Assembly (NCBI RefSeq): GCF_000025705.1
Contig: NC_013959.1
Location: forward strand, 732,001 to 796,000
Origin: Sideroxydans lithotrophicus ES-1
GTDB lineage: Bacteria > Pseudomonadota > Gammaproteobacteria > Burkholderiales > Gallionellaceae
Direction of reading: 5' to 3'
Length of the DNA: 64,000 bases
Below, piece after piece: positions 39,087-50,428 of the stretch (positions are counted from its first letter, which is position 1; every line of letters begins with the position of its first letter). The notes below the pieces were generated by a model. The model made no database searches and was not told where the DNA came from. It saw nothing but the letters and a program-made list of their open reading frames with translations. The translations under genes were made by a program, and so were the position numbers.

Positions 39087-39731
39087 ATGAGTTTAGGACT
39101 TGTCGGTCGCAAGATTGGCATGACCCGCATCTTTACCGACGACGGTACATCGTTGCCGGTGACGGTGCTGGACGTGTCCAACAATCGTGTCACCCAAATC
39201 AAGACTGCTGCCACGGATGGTTACAGTGCAGTGCAGGTCGCGTACGGTACGCGTCGTGCCAGTCGCGTGACCAAGGCAGCGGCTGGGCACTTTGCCAAAG
39301 CCGGCGTGGAAGCTGGTAGCGTGCTGAAAGAATTCACCGCTACGCCGGAACAACTGTCCAGCCTGACGCTGGGTGGAAAAGTTGGCGTGGATATGTTTCA
39401 GGTTGGCCAGAAAGTTGACGTAACGGGCGTGACGATCGGTAAAGGCTATGCCGGTACCATCAAGCGTTACCACTTCAAGTCCGGTCGCGCCACACACGGT
39501 AATTCCAAGTCGCATAACGTGCCAGGCTCTATCGGTATGGCGCAGGATCCGGGGCGCGTGTTCCCGGGCAAGCGCATGACCGGTCATCTGGGGGATGTGC
39601 AGCGTACCGTGCAAAATCTCAAAATCGTTCGTATCGATGCAGATCGCCAGTTGCTTCTGGTGATGGGCGCCGTCCCGGGTGCTCCCGGTGGCGACGTGAT
39701 CGTGCGTCCGGCAGTGAAAGCGGGGGCATAA
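39087..39731 (+). CDS. rplC: 50S ribosomal protein L3
   Basis: A 214-residue early-assembly protein near the peptidyl transferase centre. [12 protein letters not shown] and the extension with [22 protein letters not shown] (Gln methylated in E. coli) are present. AAAAGGA precedes the ATG. The stop shares one base with the rplD start. Confidence 0.98.
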   Translation: MSLGLVGRKIGMTRIFTDDGTSLPVTVLDVSNNRVTQIKTAATDGYSAVQVAYGTRRASRVTKAAAGHFAKAGVEAGSVLKEFTATPEQLSSLTLGGKVGVDMFQVGQKVDVTGVTIGKGYAGTIKRYHFKSGRATHGNSKSHNVPGSIGMAQDPGRVFPGKRMTGHLGDVQRTVQNLKIVRIDADRQLLLVMGAVPGAPGGDVIVRPAVKAGA

Positions 39732-40351
39732 TGGAACTGAAAGTCATCAACGAAAACGGCAAGGCAGGCGCGAGCATCAACGCATCTGACGACCTGTTCG
39801 GTCGTGAATACAACGAGACGCTTGTGCATCAGCTGGTAACGGCTTATCAAGCCAATGCCCGCTCTGCCAACAGCAAGCAAAAAGGTCGTAGCGAAATCGC
39901 CAAGTCCACGCGCAAGCCGTTCGCCCAGAAGGGTACCGGACGTGCGCGTGCAGGTATGGCTTCCAGCCCTTTGTGGCGCGGAGGCGGCAAGATTTTCCCG
40001 AACAGCCCGGATCAAAATTACACGCAAAAGATCAACCGCAAGATGTATCGCGCGGGTCTGGCTTCCATCTATTCGCAACTTGTGCGCGATGGTCGTTTGA
40101 GCGTGGTCGATGCGCTGTCGGTCGATGCTCCCAAGACAAAATTGCTGGCGCAGAAGATCAAAGCCATGGGTCTGGATCGCGTGCTCATCATTACTGATAG
40201 CATGGATGAAAATCTGTATTTGTCGTCGCGCAATCTGCCGAATGTGCTGGTGGTCGAAGCGCATCAGGCTGATCCGGTCAGTCTGGTGCGTTTCCCGCAA
40301 GTAGTGGTGACACGCGGCGCTCTTGCAAAAATCGAGGAGTTGCTGGCATGA
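39731..40351 (+). CDS. rplD: 50S ribosomal protein L4
   Basis: A 206-residue exit-tunnel protein. The tunnel loop includes [20 protein letters not shown], whose macrolide-contact residues look wild type. In enterobacteria L4 represses the S10 operon; no such leader structure is apparent here. It overlaps rplC by 1 nt and rplW by 4 nt. Confidence 0.97.
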   Translation: MELKVINENGKAGASINASDDLFGREYNETLVHQLVTAYQANARSANSKQKGRSEIAKSTRKPFAQKGTGRARAGMASSPLWRGGGKIFPNSPDQNYTQKINRKMYRAGLASIYSQLVRDGRLSVVDALSVDAPKTKLLAQKIKAMGLDRVLIITDSMDENLYLSSRNLPNVLVVEAHQADPVSLVRFPQVVVTRGALAKIEELLA

Positions 40352-40665
40352 GCACACAAAAATTCAATGATGAGCGCTTGCTGAACATATTGCTGGCTCC
40401 GCAGATTTCCGAAAAAGCGACATTCGTGGCGGAAAAGAACGAGCAGGTGATCTTCCGTGTGGCATCCGATGCGACCAAGCCGGAAGTCAAGGCGGCGGTC
40501 GAAAAGTTGTTCAACGTTACAGTTGACAGCGTTCAGATCAGCAACGTCAAGGGAAAGCAAAAGCGTTTTGGCCGCTATATGGGCAGCCGCAAGGACTGGA
40601 AGAAGGCTTATGTGTGTCTGGCTCCAGGTCAGGAAATCAACTTTGCTGCAAGCGAGCAGGGGTAA
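40348..40665 (+). CDS. rplW: 50S ribosomal protein L23
   Basis: A 105-residue protein at the tunnel exit, the docking site for trigger factor and SRP. It has [14 protein letters not shown] and [24 protein letters not shown]. The start overlaps rplD as ATGA; rplB follows after 3 nt. Confidence 0.97.
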   Translation: MSTQKFNDERLLNILLAPQISEKATFVAEKNEQVIFRVASDATKPEVKAAVEKLFNVTVDSVQISNVKGKQKRFGRYMGSRKDWKKAYVCLAPGQEINFAASEQG

Positions 40666-40668
40666 AAC

Positions 40669-41496
40669 ATGGCACTGATCAAACTCAAACCAACATCACC
40701 GGGGACTCGTGCAGTTGTGCGCGTGGTCACTCCGGAGTTGCACAAGGGTAAGCCTGAAGCGTCGTTGCTGGAGAAAAAGAACAGAACGGCGGGGCGCAAC
40801 CATAACGGTCATATCACTACGCGTCACATGGGTGGCGGGCACAAGAAACATTATCGCCTGGTGGACTTCAAGCGCGACAAGGATGGCATTCCAGCCAAGG
40901 TCGAGCGTCTGGAATACGACCCGAACCGTTCTGCTCATCTGGCATTGCTGGTATATGCGGATGGTGAGCGTCGCTACATCATTGCTCCCAAGGGTATTTT
41001 TGCCGGTGCGCAGCTGATGAGCGGCTCGGAAGCGCCAATCAAGGCGGGCAATGCATTGCCGTTGCGCAACATTCCGGTCGGTTCCACTATTCACGCGATC
41101 GAGATGCTGCCCGGCAAGGGTGCGCAACTGGCGCGTTCGGCAGGCGCTTCGGTACAGTTGCTGGCACGTGAAGGCAGTTACGCTCAATTGCGTCTGCGTT
41201 CGGGCGAGATCCGCAAGGTACATATCGATTGCCGTGCAACCATTGGTGAAGTGGGCAACGGTGAGCATTCTCTGCGTTCCATCGGCAAGGCCGGTGCAAA
41301 TCGCTGGCGTGGTATCCGCCCGACGGTGCGCGGTGTGGTGATGAACCCGGTCGACCACCCTCACGGTGGTGGCGAGGGCAAGACAGCGGCAGGCCGTCAT
41401 CCGGTCAGTCCATGGGGTGTGCCGGCCAAGGGCTTCCGTACGCGTCGCAACAAGCGGACTAGCGGCATGATCGTGCGCCGTCGCTTTCAGGTTTAA
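40669..41496 (+). CDS. rplB: 50S ribosomal protein L2
   Basis: A 275-residue core protein needed for subunit joining. [22 protein letters not shown] near the N-terminus and the catalytic-centre His loop [12 protein letters not shown] are intact. It lies between rplW and rpsS. Confidence 0.98.
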   Translation: MALIKLKPTSPGTRAVVRVVTPELHKGKPEASLLEKKNRTAGRNHNGHITTRHMGGGHKKHYRLVDFKRDKDGIPAKVERLEYDPNRSAHLALLVYADGERRYIIAPKGIFAGAQLMSGSEAPIKAGNALPLRNIPVGSTIHAIEMLPGKGAQLARSAGASVQLLAREGSYAQLRLRSGEIRKVHIDCRATIGEVGNGEHSLRSIGKAGANRWRGIRPTVRGVVMNPVDHPHGGGEGKTAAGRHPVSPWGVPAKGFRTRRNKRTSGMIVRRRFQV

Positions 41497-41508
41497 GGGG
41501 TAATAGAT

Positions 41509-41790
41509 ATGGCACGTTCAATTAAAAAAGGTCCATTCGTCGATCTGCATCTGTTGAAGAAGGTGGAAGCAGTTCGCGCAACCAATGACAAGCGCCCGGT
41601 GAAAACCTGGTCGCGTCGCTCCACTGTGCTCCCTGAATTTGTCGGTTTGACGATCGCGGTGCATAACGGAAAGCAGCATGTTCCGGTGTACGTTTCCGAG
41701 AACATGGTTGGACATAAGCTTGGCGAATTTTCGTTGACCCGCACCTTCAAAGGTCACGCTGCTGATAAAAAAGCAGTCGCCAAGAAATAA
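41509..41790 (+). CDS. rpsS: 30S ribosomal protein S19
   Basis: A 93-residue head protein contacting S13. It begins [19 protein letters not shown] and contains [26 protein letters not shown] precedes the ATG. Confidence 0.98.
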   Translation: MARSIKKGPFVDLHLLKKVEAVRATNDKRPVKTWSRRSTVLPEFVGLTIAVHNGKQHVPVYVSENMVGHKLGEFSLTRTFKGHAADKKAVAKK

Positions 41791-41796
41791 GGAGAC

Positions 41797-42129
41797 ATGA
41801 TGAGTACAACAGCAGTCATCCGTGGAGTTCGCCTGTCGGCACAAAAGGCCCGCTTGGTCGCTGACCAGATTCGCGGATTGCCGGTCGCACAAGCGCTTAA
41901 CATCCTGGCGTTCAGCCCCAAAAAAGGCGGTGGCATCATCAAGAAGGCACTGGATTCCGCGATTGCCAACGCCGAGCATAACGACGGCGCTGATATCGAC
42001 GAATTGAAGGTCGCCACCATCTACGTGGACAAAGGCACTTCTTTGAAGCGCATGATTCCGCGTGCGAAGGGCCGTGGCAACAGCATCGAGAAACAAACCT
42101 GCCACATTACGATCACCGTCGGGAGCTAA
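41797..42129 (+). CDS. rplV: 50S ribosomal protein L22
   Basis: A 110-residue protein whose beta-hairpin lines the exit tunnel ([21 protein letters not shown]). The start may be the first or second of two consecutive ATG codons (41797 or 41800); GGAG lies at 41791-41794. Confidence 0.97.
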   Translation: MMSTTAVIRGVRLSAQKARLVADQIRGLPVAQALNILAFSPKKGGGIIKKALDSAIANAEHNDGADIDELKVATIYVDKGTSLKRMIPRAKGRGNSIEKQTCHITITVGS

Positions 42130-42132
42130 AGC

Positions 42133-42849
42133 ATGGGCCAGAAAATTCATCCAATTGGATTCCGCCTGAGTGTCCAGAAAAACTGGACTTCGAAGTGGTA
42201 TTCAAACAGCAAGCACTTTTCCGAGTTGCTGCTTAAAGATATCGAAGTTCGCGACTACCTGAAGAAGAAGCTGGCTGGTGCTGGCGTTTCCAAGATCGTT
42301 ATCGAGCGTCCTGCCAAGAATGCCAAGATCACCATTTACACAGCGCGTCCTGGCGTGGTCATCGGCAAGAAGGGCGAAGACATCGAATCCCTGCGCAATG
42401 AACTGAAGAAGCGCATGGGGTTGCCTGATGTTGGTTTGAACATCGAAGAAGTGCGCAAGCCTGAAGTAGACGCGCAACTGATCGCCGATTCGATCACCCA
42501 GCAACTCGAGAAGCGCATCATGTTCCGTCGCGCCATGAAGCGTGCAATGCAGAACGCAATGCGTCTTGGTGCACAAGGCATCAAGATCATGAGCTCGGGG
42601 CGTTTGAATGGAATCGAGATCGCGCGTACCGAGTGGTATCGCGAAGGTCGTGTGCCATTGCATACGCTGCGTGCTGATATTGACTACGGCACTTCCGAAG
42701 CGCTGACGACCTATGGTCTGATTGGTGTCAAGGTGTGGGTCTATAAGGGCGATCATGTGGCCGGACAACAGGAAGCTGCTGCTCCTGTCGTTGCCGAGCC
42801 GGAAAAGAAAGTAAGAAAGTCGGGAGCTAAGCATGCTACAGCCAGCTAG
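42133..42849 (+). CDS. rpsC: 30S ribosomal protein S3
   Basis: A 238-residue mRNA-entry protein with an N-terminal KH domain ([13 protein letters not shown]) and the conserved [25 protein letters not shown]-terminal Ala/Lys-rich tail (from about 212) is typical of betaproteobacteria. Its end overlaps rplP by 17 nt. Confidence 0.98.
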   Translation: MGQKIHPIGFRLSVQKNWTSKWYSNSKHFSELLLKDIEVRDYLKKKLAGAGVSKIVIERPAKNAKITIYTARPGVVIGKKGEDIESLRNELKKRMGLPDVGLNIEEVRKPEVDAQLIADSITQQLEKRIMFRRAMKRAMQNAMRLGAQGIKIMSSGRLNGIEIARTEWYREGRVPLHTLRADIDYGTSEALTTYGLIGVKVWVYKGDHVAGQQEAAAPVVAEPEKKVRKSGAKHATAS

Positions 42850-43249
42850 AAGAAAGTACCGCAAGGAGCAGAAGGGCCGCAACACCGGCGTCGCTACGCG
42901 TGGCAACAAGGTCAGTTTCGGCGAATTCGGCCTCAAGGCCGTAGGTCGTGGTCGTCTGACTGCTCGCCAGATCGAGGCGGCACGTCGTGCCATGACGCGC
43001 CACATCAAGCGCGGTGGACGTATCTGGATCCGCATTTTCCCGGACAAACCAATTTCGAAGAAGCCGGCCGAGGTTCGTATGGGTAACGGCAAGGGCAGTC
43101 CGGAATACTATGTTGCCGAGATACAGCCTGGCAAGATGCTGTATGAGATGGATGGCGTGGATGAAGTATTGGCTCGCGAGGCGTTTCTGCTTGCTTCTGC
43201 AAAGCTGCCCATTGCCACGACATTCGTAGTTAGACAAGTAGGGGCGTGA
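42833..43249 (+). CDS. rplP: 50S ribosomal protein L16
   Basis: A 138-residue A-site-region protein. The start [17 protein letters not shown] overlaps rpsC by 17 nt but is the conserved one. It contains [15 protein letters not shown] and [22 protein letters not shown]. Confidence 0.97.
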   Translation: MLQPARRKYRKEQKGRNTGVATRGNKVSFGEFGLKAVGRGRLTARQIEAARRAMTRHIKRGGRIWIRIFPDKPISKKPAEVRMGNGKGSPEYYVAEIQPGKMLYEMDGVDEVLAREAFLLASAKLPIATTFVVRQVGA

Positions 43250-43251
43250 TC

Positions 43252-43446
43252 ATGAAGGCAAGCGAACTGAAGACAAAATCGGTGGCTGATCTGCAGCAAG
43301 AGCTGTTGTCTCTGAATAAGGAGCAATTTGGCCTGCGCATGCAGGTGGCGACCCAGCAATTGAGCAACACCAGCCAATTGACCAAGGTGCGTCGCAACAT
43401 CGCACGTGTGAAAACGGTATTGACCGAGAAGGGTGTGCAGCAATGA
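43252..43446 (+). CDS. rpmC: 50S ribosomal protein L29
   Basis: A 64-residue two-helix protein near the tunnel exit ([18 protein letters not shown]). The ATG at 43252 is chosen over an in-frame GTG at 43246 inside the rplP stop. The 3' end overlaps rpsQ as ATGA. Confidence 0.95.
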   Translation: MKASELKTKSVADLQQELLSLNKEQFGLRMQVATQQLSNTSQLTKVRRNIARVKTVLTEKGVQQ

Positions 43447-43706
43447 GTGCAACGAATCTGAAACGTGCTTTGACTGGGACCGTGGTCAGCAACAAGATGG
43501 ATAAGACGGTTACCGTATTGGTTGAACGCAAAGTCAAGCATCCGGTGCTGGGCAAGGTGGTGCGCGTATCCAAGAAATATCACGCACATGACGAGAACAA
43601 TGAGTTCAATCAAGGTGATGTGGTAACAATCGAAGAGATGCGTCCGCTGTCCAAGACCAAGTCATGGCGTGTGTCCAAGTTGTTGGAAAAAGCTGGCGAG
43701 ATTTAA
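43443..43706 (+). CDS. rpsQ: 30S ribosomal protein S17
   Basis: An 87-residue OB-fold primary binder of 16S rRNA ([37 protein letters not shown]). Last gene of the S10 unit; a 135-nt gap with a promoter follows. Confidence 0.97.
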   Translation: MSATNLKRALTGTVVSNKMDKTVTVLVERKVKHPVLGKVVRVSKKYHAHDENNEFNQGDVVTIEEMRPLSKTKSWRVSKLLEKAGEI

Positions 43707-43721
43707 TTATTAATTATGGCT

Positions 43722-43750
43722 TGCGCATTTATGCAAGTTTGAATAGAATG
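43722..43750 (+). promoter_or_regulatory. Sigma-70 promoter of the spc unit with embedded dyad
   Basis: TTGCGC (43722-43727), a 17-nt spacer and TAGAAT (43745-43750), then GCGCGG. GCGCATT (43724-43730) and AATGCGC (43748-43754) form an inverted repeat spanning -35 to -10. A small hairpin CCGTCG-cttg-CGACGG (43767-43782) lies in the leader. Confidence 0.72.
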
Positions 43751-43841
43751 CGCGGCTTCGTTTCACCGTCGCTTGCGACGGCCTAACCCAAACGGGTTCC
43801 AAAACTAGCCGCCGCAGGCGGACAAAGTTGGAGATTGAAAA

Positions 43842-44210
43842 ATGATACAAATGCAGTCTGTTTTGAATGTTGCCGACAATACTGGCGCACGTTCGGTCAT
43901 GTGCATCAAGGTGTTGGGTGGTTCCAAGCGTCGCTATGCGAGCGTTGGTGATGTCATCAAGGTCAGTATCCGTGATGCGGCTCCTCGTTCCCGCGTCAAG
44001 AAGGGCGAGGTTTATAGCGCCGTGGTGGTTCGTACCGCCAAGGGTGTTCGCCGTTCCGATGGATCTTTGATCAAGTTCGATGGCAATGCGGCTGTGTTGC
44101 TGAATAACAAGCTGGAGCCGATCGGTACCCGTATATTTGGACCGGTGACTCGTGAATTGCGCAATGAGCGCTTCATGAAGATCGTCTCTCTGGCACCTGA
44201 AGTGCTGTAA
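43842..44210 (+). CDS. rplN: 50S ribosomal protein L14
   Basis: A 122-residue intersubunit-bridge protein ([19 protein letters not shown]). First gene of the spc unit, behind its own promoter and a 135-nt leader with TTGGAGA before the ATG. Confidence 0.98.
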   Translation: MIQMQSVLNVADNTGARSVMCIKVLGGSKRRYASVGDVIKVSIRDAAPRSRVKKGEVYSAVVVRTAKGVRRSDGSLIKFDGNAAVLLNNKLEPIGTRIFGPVTRELRNERFMKIVSLAPEVL

Positions 44211-44230
44211 GCGACAGTCAAGGATAAATC

Positions 44231-44545
44231 ATGAACAAGATTAAAAAGAATGACGATGTGATCGTTATTGCTGGTAAAGACAAAGGTAATCGCGGTAGCG
44301 TGCTGAACGTGCTGGGCAATGATCGTGTGCTGGTAAGCGGGGTTAACAAGGTCAAGAAGCACCAGAAGCCGAACCCGATGAAGGGTACGACAGGCGGCAT
44401 CGTAGAGATCGAGAAGCCTATTCATGTTTCAAACATCGCCATCTACAACTCGGCCACCAAGAAGGCGGATCGTGTGGGTGTCAAGCAGCTGGAGGACGGT
44501 CGCAAAGTGCGCGTGTTCAAATCCAGCGGCGAAGTGATTGCGTAA
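44231..44545 (+). CDS. rplX: 50S ribosomal protein L24
   Basis: A 104-residue KOW-domain assembly initiator ([19 protein letters not shown], then [12 protein letters not shown]). It lies between rplN and rplE. Confidence 0.97.
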   Translation: MNKIKKNDDVIVIAGKDKGNRGSVLNVLGNDRVLVSGVNKVKKHQKPNPMKGTTGGIVEIEKPIHVSNIAIYNSATKKADRVGVKQLEDGRKVRVFKSSGEVIA

Positions 44546-44556
44546 GGGGTAAGAGC

Positions 44557-45096
44557 ATGGCTCGTTTATACGACTACTACAAAAAGAATGTGACTGAACA
44601 GCTGATGAAGCAGTTCGGCTACAAATCCGTCATGGAAGTGCCGCGCATCGAGAAGATCACTCTGAACATGGGTGTGGGCGAAGCGGTTGCCGACAAGAAG
44701 GTTATGGATCATGCCGTCGGCGATATGCAAAAGATCGCCGGCCAGAAGCCGGTTGTGACCAAGTCCAAGAAGTCCATCGCCGGTTTCAAGATCCGCGAGA
44801 ACTATCCGGTCGGTTGCAAAGTGACTCTGCGCCGCGAGCGCATGTATGAATTCCTGGATCGCTTGGTGACTGTTGCGATCCCGCGTATCCGCGACTTCCG
44901 CGGTATCTCTGGAAAGTCCTTCGACGGCCGTGGTAACTACAACATGGGCGTCAAAGAGCAGATTATTTTCCCCGAGATCGAGTACGACAAGATCGACGCG
45001 TTGCGTGGCATGAACATCACAATCACGACCACTGCAAAGACCGATGAAGAAGCCAAGGCGCTTCTGTTGGCATTCAAATTCCCATTGAAGAACTGA
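44557..45096 (+). CDS. rplE: 50S ribosomal protein L5
   Basis: A 179-residue 5S rRNA-binding protein touching P-site tRNA. It holds [28 protein letters not shown] and the C-terminal [19 protein letters not shown]. In E. coli S8 binds near this start to repress the spc unit. Confidence 0.98.
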   Translation: MARLYDYYKKNVTEQLMKQFGYKSVMEVPRIEKITLNMGVGEAVADKKVMDHAVGDMQKIAGQKPVVTKSKKSIAGFKIRENYPVGCKVTLRRERMYEFLDRLVTVAIPRIRDFRGISGKSFDGRGNYNMGVKEQIIFPEIEYDKIDALRGMNITITTTAKTDEEAKALLLAFKFPLKN

Positions 45097-45103
45097 GGGC
45101 GAT

Positions 45104-45409
45104 ATGGCTAAGACCGCTGTGATAAACCGCGAACAGAAGCGCCGCGAAACAGTGAAGAAATTCGCTGCCAAGCGTGCCGCTTTGTTGGCGATTGTGACAA
45201 ATATGTCGTTAAGCGATGAAGAGCGCTTTGCGGCACGTCAGAAACTGCAAGCATTGCCGCGCGATTCCAGCCCGGTGCGTTTGCGTAACCGCTGTTCGTT
45301 GACCGGTCGTCCACGTGGCGTGTTCAGCAAGTTCGGTTTGGGGCGTACTAAATTGCGTGAATACGCAATGCGCGGCGAAATCCCCGGTGTAGTCAAGGCA
45401 AGCTGGTAA
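45104..45409 (+). CDS. rpsN: 30S ribosomal protein S14, zinc-free form
   Basis: A 101-residue long form: only one cysteine ([12 protein letters not shown]), so the CxxC zinc ribbon of the short form is absent. RKLREYA-type contacts appear as [17 protein letters not shown]. It contrasts with the zinc-type S4 and L36 nearby. Confidence 0.97.
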   Translation: MAKTAVINREQKRRETVKKFAAKRAALLAIVTNMSLSDEERFAARQKLQALPRDSSPVRLRNRCSLTGRPRGVFSKFGLGRTKLREYAMRGEIPGVVKASW

Positions 45410-45419
45410 GGGTGAATCT

Positions 45420-45815
45420 ATGAGTATGAGTGATCCGATCTCCGACATGTTGACGCGTATTCGCAACGCGCAAATGGCGGAAAAACAAACGGTGGCAATG
45501 CCTTCTTCCAAGATCAAGGCGGCGATCGCCAAGGTGTTGCTGGATGAGGGTTATGTTGAGGGCTTCAAGGTCGTTGACCATGACGGCAAACCTACGCTGG
45601 AAATTGGCCTGAAATATTACGCTGATCGCCCTGTGATTGAAAAAATCCAGCGTGTTAGTCGTCCAGGTCTGCGTGTCTACAAAGGATGTGAAGATATCCC
45701 GCGCGTGATGAACAATCTGGGTATTGCGATCGTTTCCACCTCAAAAGGTCTGATGACGGATCGCAAAGCACGCGCTAACGGCATTGGCGGCGAAGTGCTG
45801 TGCATCGTCGCATAA
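45420..45815 (+). CDS. rpsH: 30S ribosomal protein S8
   Basis: A 131-residue primary 16S binder beginning [18 protein letters not shown], close to the E. coli S8 start. The C-terminal [20 protein letters not shown] is conserved. Likely translational repressor of the spc unit by analogy. Confidence 0.98.
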   Translation: MSMSDPISDMLTRIRNAQMAEKQTVAMPSSKIKAAIAKVLLDEGYVEGFKVVDHDGKPTLEIGLKYYADRPVIEKIQRVSRPGLRVYKGCEDIPRVMNNLGIAIVSTSKGLMTDRKARANGIGGEVLCIVA

Positions 45816-45824
45816 GGGGGAGAC

Positions 45825-46358
45825 ATGTCTAGAGTCGCAAAAAATCCTATTGTTGTTCCATCCGGTGTCGAAGTGACATTGGCAACTGACAAAATTTCCG
45901 TGAAGGGCCCGTTGGGTACCTTGACGCAATTGTTGAAGGGTGATGTTGCAGTCGAGCGTAATGGCGATGCCTTGTTGTGCAAGGCCACCAATGACAGCGC
46001 CGAAGCGGATGCGATGTCCGGCACTTTGCGCGCATTGCTGTCCAATATGGTCGCAGGCGTTAGCAAGGGCTTCGAGCGCAAGCTGACGCTGGTTGGGGTG
46101 GGTTACCGTGCGCAAGCTGCTGGTGACGCGCTGAACCTGACGCTGGGTTTCTCGCATCCCGTGGTGCACAAGATGCCAAAAGGTGTGAAAGTTGCAACGC
46201 CAAGCCAGACCGAGATTGTTTTGACCGGTTCGGACAAGCAGCAAGTCGGTCAAGTCGCCGCCGAGATTCGCGCATACCGTGAGCCTGAGCCCTATAAGGG
46301 CAAGGGTGTGCGTTATGCCGACGAAGTGGTGATCCTGAAAGAAACCAAGAAGAAATAA
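45825..46358 (+). CDS. rplF: 50S ribosomal protein L6
   Basis: A 177-residue two-domain protein near the sarcin-ricin loop. It opens [32 protein letters not shown] near the end is typical. GGGGGAG precedes the ATG. Confidence 0.98.
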   Translation: MSRVAKNPIVVPSGVEVTLATDKISVKGPLGTLTQLLKGDVAVERNGDALLCKATNDSAEADAMSGTLRALLSNMVAGVSKGFERKLTLVGVGYRAQAAGDALNLTLGFSHPVVHKMPKGVKVATPSQTEIVLTGSDKQQVGQVAAEIRAYREPEPYKGKGVRYADEVVILKETKKK

Positions 46359-46369
46359 TCGAGGTTGAT

Positions 46370-46726
46370 ATGTTGAACAAGAATGAAGCGCGTCAGCGCA
46401 GAGCACGCAAAACCCGTGCAAGAATCGCTGAGCAAAAGACTGTCCGTCTGGCGATCCATCGCACCAACCTGCATATCTATGCGCAAGTTATCTCTGCTGA
46501 TGGTGGCAAGGTGCTGGCAAGCGCATCTACGCTGGAAGCCGAAGTGCGCAAGAGCGTCGGTAACGGCGGCAATGCAGCTGCAGCAGCGGTAGTTGGCAAG
46601 CGTATCGCCGAAAAGGCCAAGAGCGCAGGTGTTACTGCCGTTGCATTCGACCGTTCTGGCAACAAGTACCATGGTCGCATCAAAGCGCTGGCAGATGCTG
46701 CGCGCGAACATGGCTTGCAGTTCTAA
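46370..46726 (+). CDS. rplR: 50S ribosomal protein L18
   Basis: A 118-residue 5S rRNA-binding protein with an Arg-rich N-terminus ([14 protein letters not shown]) and the closing [21 protein letters not shown]. It follows rplF after 11 nt. Confidence 0.97.
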   Translation: MLNKNEARQRRARKTRARIAEQKTVRLAIHRTNLHIYAQVISADGGKVLASASTLEAEVRKSVGNGGNAAAAAVVGKRIAEKAKSAGVTAVAFDRSGNKYHGRIKALADAAREHGLQF

Positions 46727-46739
46727 TCTGGGGTGAATC

Positions 46740-47264
46740 ATGGCACAAGCTAAACAAGGCAAGAATCAGCAGGTGGAAGACAAGGGCGACGGTCTCATCG
46801 AAAAGATGATCCACGTCAACCGCGTGACCAAGGTGGTGAAGGGTGGCCGTATCATGGGCTTCGCTGCACTGACTGTCGTTGGCGATGGCGATGGTCGCAT
46901 CGGCATGGGCAAGGGCAAATCCAAGGAGGTGCCGGTGGCTGTGCAAAAGGCGATGGAAGAATCCCGTCGCAAGCTGGTTAAAGTGAACCTGAAAGAAGGC
47001 ACTTTGCACCATGCCGTGATAGGTCGTCACGGCGCTGCCAAGGTCTATATGCAGCCGGCATCAGAAGGTACCGGCATTATCGCTGGCGGTGCGATGCGTG
47101 CAGTGTTTGAAGCGGCTGGTGTTCGCAACGTGCTGGCTAAATGCATCGGCTCCAGCAATCCATACAACGTGGTTCGTGCCACTTTGAACGGATTGAAGGC
47201 GTTGAACTCACCTGCCGAGATCGCAGCAAAGCGCGGCAAGAGCGTAGAAGAAATCACGGGGTAA
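46740..47264 (+). CDS. rpsE: 30S ribosomal protein S5
   Basis: A 174-residue fidelity protein with a double-stranded-RNA-type N-terminal domain ([19 protein letters not shown]). The spectinomycin loop region ([16 protein letters not shown] onward) shows no obvious change. Confidence 0.98.
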   Translation: MAQAKQGKNQQVEDKGDGLIEKMIHVNRVTKVVKGGRIMGFAALTVVGDGDGRIGMGKGKSKEVPVAVQKAMEESRRKLVKVNLKEGTLHHAVIGRHGAAKVYMQPASEGTGIIAGGAMRAVFEAAGVRNVLAKCIGSSNPYNVVRATLNGLKALNSPAEIAAKRGKSVEEITG

Positions 47265-47267
47265 GCC

Positions 47268-47468
47268 ATGGCACAAGCTAAAACGGCGCAAGCCAAAAAA
47301 TTGAAGGTGACGCTGGTAAAGAGCATCATCGGCACCAAAGAGTCTCACCGCGCCACGGTGCGTGGTTTGGGGCTGCGTCGCATGCACCATACCGTCGAAG
47401 TGGAAGATACTCCGGCAGTTCGCGGCATGATTAACAAAGTGTACTACCTGGTCAAGTGCGAGGCGTAA
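47268..47468 (+). CDS. rpmD: 50S ribosomal protein L30
   Basis: A 66-residue protein ([39 protein letters not shown]). The short N-terminal AQAKTAQAK lead repeats the AQAK start of rpsE just upstream. It abuts rplO directly. Confidence 0.96.
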   Translation: MAQAKTAQAKKLKVTLVKSIIGTKESHRATVRGLGLRRMHHTVEVEDTPAVRGMINKVYYLVKCEA

Positions 47469-47903
47469 ATGCAACTCAATCAAATTAAACCTGCTGAAGG
47501 TTCCAAGCATGCCAAGCGTCGCGTAGGTCGCGGCATCGGTTCCGGTCTGGGAAAGACTGCTGGTCGCGGACACAAAGGACAGAAATCGCGTTCGGGCGGC
47601 TTTCACAAAGTCGGTTTCGAAGGCGGTCAGATGCCACTGCAACGTCGTCTGCCAAAGCGTGGTTTTGTTTCCTTGACTCGTAACGATACTGCGCAAGTGC
47701 GCCTGTCAGACCTGGACAAGTTGCCAGTTGATACCATCGACCTGCTGGCTTTGAAACAAGCTGGCGTCGTGCCGGCCACTGCCTTGACTGCCAAGGTCGT
47801 GTTGGCTGGTGAGATCAAGCGCGCAGTCAAATTGCAAGGCTTGCTGTTGACCAAAGGTGCTCGTGCCGCAGTGGAAGCTGCTGGCGGCAGCATCGCGGAG
47901 TAA
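47469..47903 (+). CDS. rplO: 50S ribosomal protein L15
   Basis: A 144-residue late-assembly protein. The Gly/Lys/Arg-rich N-terminus includes [21 protein letters not shown]; the C-terminal [12 protein letters not shown] is typical. The ATG immediately follows the rpmD stop. Confidence 0.98.
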   Translation: MQLNQIKPAEGSKHAKRRVGRGIGSGLGKTAGRGHKGQKSRSGGFHKVGFEGGQMPLQRRLPKRGFVSLTRNDTAQVRLSDLDKLPVDTIDLLALKQAGVVPATALTAKVVLAGEIKRAVKLQGLLLTKGARAAVEAAGGSIAE

Positions 47904-47912
47904 GGGTAGCCT

Positions 47913-49220
47913 GTGAACAAGGTTGTCAGCAAAGGTAAGTATGGTGATCTGGGACAGCGTCTCTGGTTTCTGCTGCTTGCGTTGATCGTATATCGTATCG
48001 GGGCGCATATACCGGTACCGGGAATCGATCCGAATGTTTTGGCGGATCTGTTCAAGCGGCAAACAGGCGGAATACTGGGCATGTTCAACATGTTCTCGGG
48101 AGGCGCACTGTCGCGCTTCACCATCTTTGCGCTGGGTATCATGCCGTATATTTCGGCATCCATCATCATGCAGCTGGCAGCGATTGCTGTGCCGCAGTTG
48201 GAGCAGCTGAAGAAGGAAGGCGAAGCCGGGCGTCGTAAGATTACGCAGTACACCCGTTACGGCACGCTGGTGTTGGCATTGTTCCAGGCATTCGGGATTT
48301 CTGTGGCATTGCAATCGCAGGCAGGTTTGGTATTGCATCCCGGTTCGATGTTCCAGATAACTACAGTCGTTACGCTGGTCACCGGCACAATGTTTTTGAT
48401 GTGGCTGGGAGAGCAGATCACCGAGCGCGGTCTGGGTAACGGTATCTCGCTGATCATTTTTGCGGGCATCGCAGCTGGTTTGCCCAATGCATTGGGCAAC
48501 ACTCTGGAAATGGCGCGTACAGGTGCGTTCTCGATTCCGCTGGTACTCGCTCTCTTCATCGGCGCGATCCTGGTAACTGGACTGGTCGTATTCGTGGAAC
48601 GCGGTCAGCGCAAGATCTTGGTGAACTACGCCAAGCGCCAGGTGGGTAACAAAGTGTATGGCGGACAGAGTTCCCATCTGCCGCTGAAGCTGAACATGGC
48701 CGGAGTCATTCCGCCGATCTTCGCTTCCAGTATCATTTTGTTCCCTGCGACATTGGCAGGATGGTTCGGATCCGGTCAGAGCATGACCTGGTTGAAGGAT
48801 GTGAGCGAGAAGTTGTCGCCGGGGCAGCCGATCTATGTGCTGTTCTATGCCGCGGCAATCGTGTTCTTCTGCTTCTTCTATACGGCGCTGGTGTTCAGCC
48901 CGAAAGAAACGGCAGAAAACTTGAAGAAGAGCGGTGCCTTCCTGCCGGGTATCCGTCCAGGTGAGCAAACCGCGAAGTATGTTGAGAAGATCATGCTGCG
49001 CCTGACCTTGGTCGGAGCGGTTTACATCACCCTGGTATGTCTGTTGCCGGAGTTTTTGGTGGTGAAATGGAACGTGCCATTCTATTTCGGCGGTACTTCG
49101 TTGCTGATTTTGGTGGTGGTGACCATGGATTTTATGGCGCAGGTGCAGTCTTACATGATGACTCACCAGTATGAGAGTTTGTTGAAGAAGGCCAATTTTA
49201 AGGCCGGGTTGACGCGATAA
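47913..49220 (+). CDS. secY: Preprotein translocase subunit SecY
   Basis: A 435-residue channel protein with ten membrane segments. The plug/TM2 region ([21 protein letters not shown]) and the cytoplasmic loop [12 protein letters not shown] are conserved. It starts at GTG (47913), the only start preceding the conserved N-terminus; GGGTAG lies upstream. It pairs with SecE encoded at 22446. Confidence 0.98.
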   Translation: MNKVVSKGKYGDLGQRLWFLLLALIVYRIGAHIPVPGIDPNVLADLFKRQTGGILGMFNMFSGGALSRFTIFALGIMPYISASIIMQLAAIAVPQLEQLKKEGEAGRRKITQYTRYGTLVLALFQAFGISVALQSQAGLVLHPGSMFQITTVVTLVTGTMFLMWLGEQITERGLGNGISLIIFAGIAAGLPNALGNTLEMARTGAFSIPLVLALFIGAILVTGLVVFVERGQRKILVNYAKRQVGNKVYGGQSSHLPLKLNMAGVIPPIFASSIILFPATLAGWFGSGQSMTWLKDVSEKLSPGQPIYVLFYAAAIVFFCFFYTALVFSPKETAENLKKSGAFLPGIRPGEQTAKYVEKIMLRLTLVGAVYITLVCLLPEFLVVKWNVPFYFGGTSLLILVVVTMDFMAQVQSYMMTHQYESLLKKANFKAGLTR

Positions 49221-49439
49221 ATGGCGAAAGAAGACGTCATCCAGATGCAGGGTGAAGTTGAGGAGTCCCTGCCCAATGCGACATTTCGGGTGAAGTTGGA
49301 AAACGGTTTTGTCGTGCTGGGACACATATCAGGCAAGATGCGCATGCATTACATCCGCATACTGCCGGGAGACAAGGTGACGGTTGAGGTGTCGCCTTAC
49401 GATTTGAGCAAAGCGCGCATCGTATTCCGCGCCAAGTAA
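49221..49439 (+). CDS. infA: Translation initiation factor IF-1
   Basis: A 72-residue OB-fold factor occupying the A site during initiation ([35 protein letters not shown]). Its ATG directly follows the secY stop. The secY-infA-rpmJ order is typical of betaproteobacteria and differs from E. coli, where infA lies elsewhere. Confidence 0.97.
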   Translation: MAKEDVIQMQGEVEESLPNATFRVKLENGFVVLGHISGKMRMHYIRILPGDKVTVEVSPYDLSKARIVFRAK

Positions 49440-49463
49440 GTTGAGAGAAGCAAGGAGAAGCAA

Positions 49464-49580
49464 ATGAAAGTGCAAGCATCCGTGAAGAAAGTGTGCCGTA
49501 ACTGCAAGATCGTGCGGCGCAATCGCGTGGTTCGTGTGATCTGCAGTAGCGATCCGCGTCACAAACAGCGCCAGGGTTGA
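49464..49580 (+). CDS. rpmJ: 50S ribosomal protein L36, zinc form
   Basis: A 38-residue gene read directly from the sequence: [15 protein letters not shown] at the start and HKQRQG at the end. Cys11, Cys14, Cys27 and His33 form the zinc ribbon, so this is the zinc-dependent C+ type. AAGGAG sits 10 nt upstream. It closes the spc unit. Confidence 0.97.
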   Translation: MKVQASVKKVCRNCKIVRRNRVVRVICSSDPRHKQRQG

Positions 49581-49610
49581 TTGAATCAGATCACCGCTGG
49601 ATGGTACAAT
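49581..49610 (+). promoter_or_regulatory. Possible promoter of the alpha unit
   Basis: TTGAAT (49581-49586), an 18-nt spacer and TACAAT (49605-49610). It lies just after rpmJ and 30 nt before rpsM. Unlike the other ribosomal promoters it lacks a GC-rich discriminator (TTACGA follows). Confidence 0.5.
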
Positions 49611-49640
49611 TTACGACTTTTGAATAAATAGGGTAGCTGC

Positions 49641-50006
49641 ATGGCTCGTATTGCCGGTGTAAACATTCCAAATCATCAACATGCCGAGATCGCATTGACT
49701 GCAATCTATGGCATCGGGCGTACTCGCGCGCAGCAGATATGTGCTGCTGCCGGGATCGTCACTTCCACCAAAGTCAAGGACATCAGCGATTCCGACATGG
49801 AAAAGCTGCGCGACGAAGTCGCCAAGTTCACGGTGGAAGGCGACCTGCGCCGCGAGATATCAATGAACATCAAGCGTCTGATGGACCTGGGCTGCTATCG
49901 CGGCTTGCGCCATCGTCGCGGTTTGCCGTGCCGTGGTCAGCGTACCCGTACCAATGCACGCACCCGTAAAGGTCCGCGCAAGTCCATCGCCGGCGCGAAG
50001 AAGTAA
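49641..50006 (+). CDS. rpsM: 30S ribosomal protein S13
   Basis: A 121-residue head protein bridging to the 50S and P-site tRNA. It opens [18 protein letters not shown] and has the closing [18 protein letters not shown] tail. First gene of the alpha unit. Confidence 0.98.
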   Translation: MARIAGVNIPNHQHAEIALTAIYGIGRTRAQQICAAAGIVTSTKVKDISDSDMEKLRDEVAKFTVEGDLRREISMNIKRLMDLGCYRGLRHRRGLPCRGQRTRTNARTRKGPRKSIAGAKK

Positions 50007-50026
50007 TCTAGTAGAGGATCGAAGAC

Positions 50027-50416
<390 letters not shown>

Positions 50417-50428
50417 GGAGCATAGATC

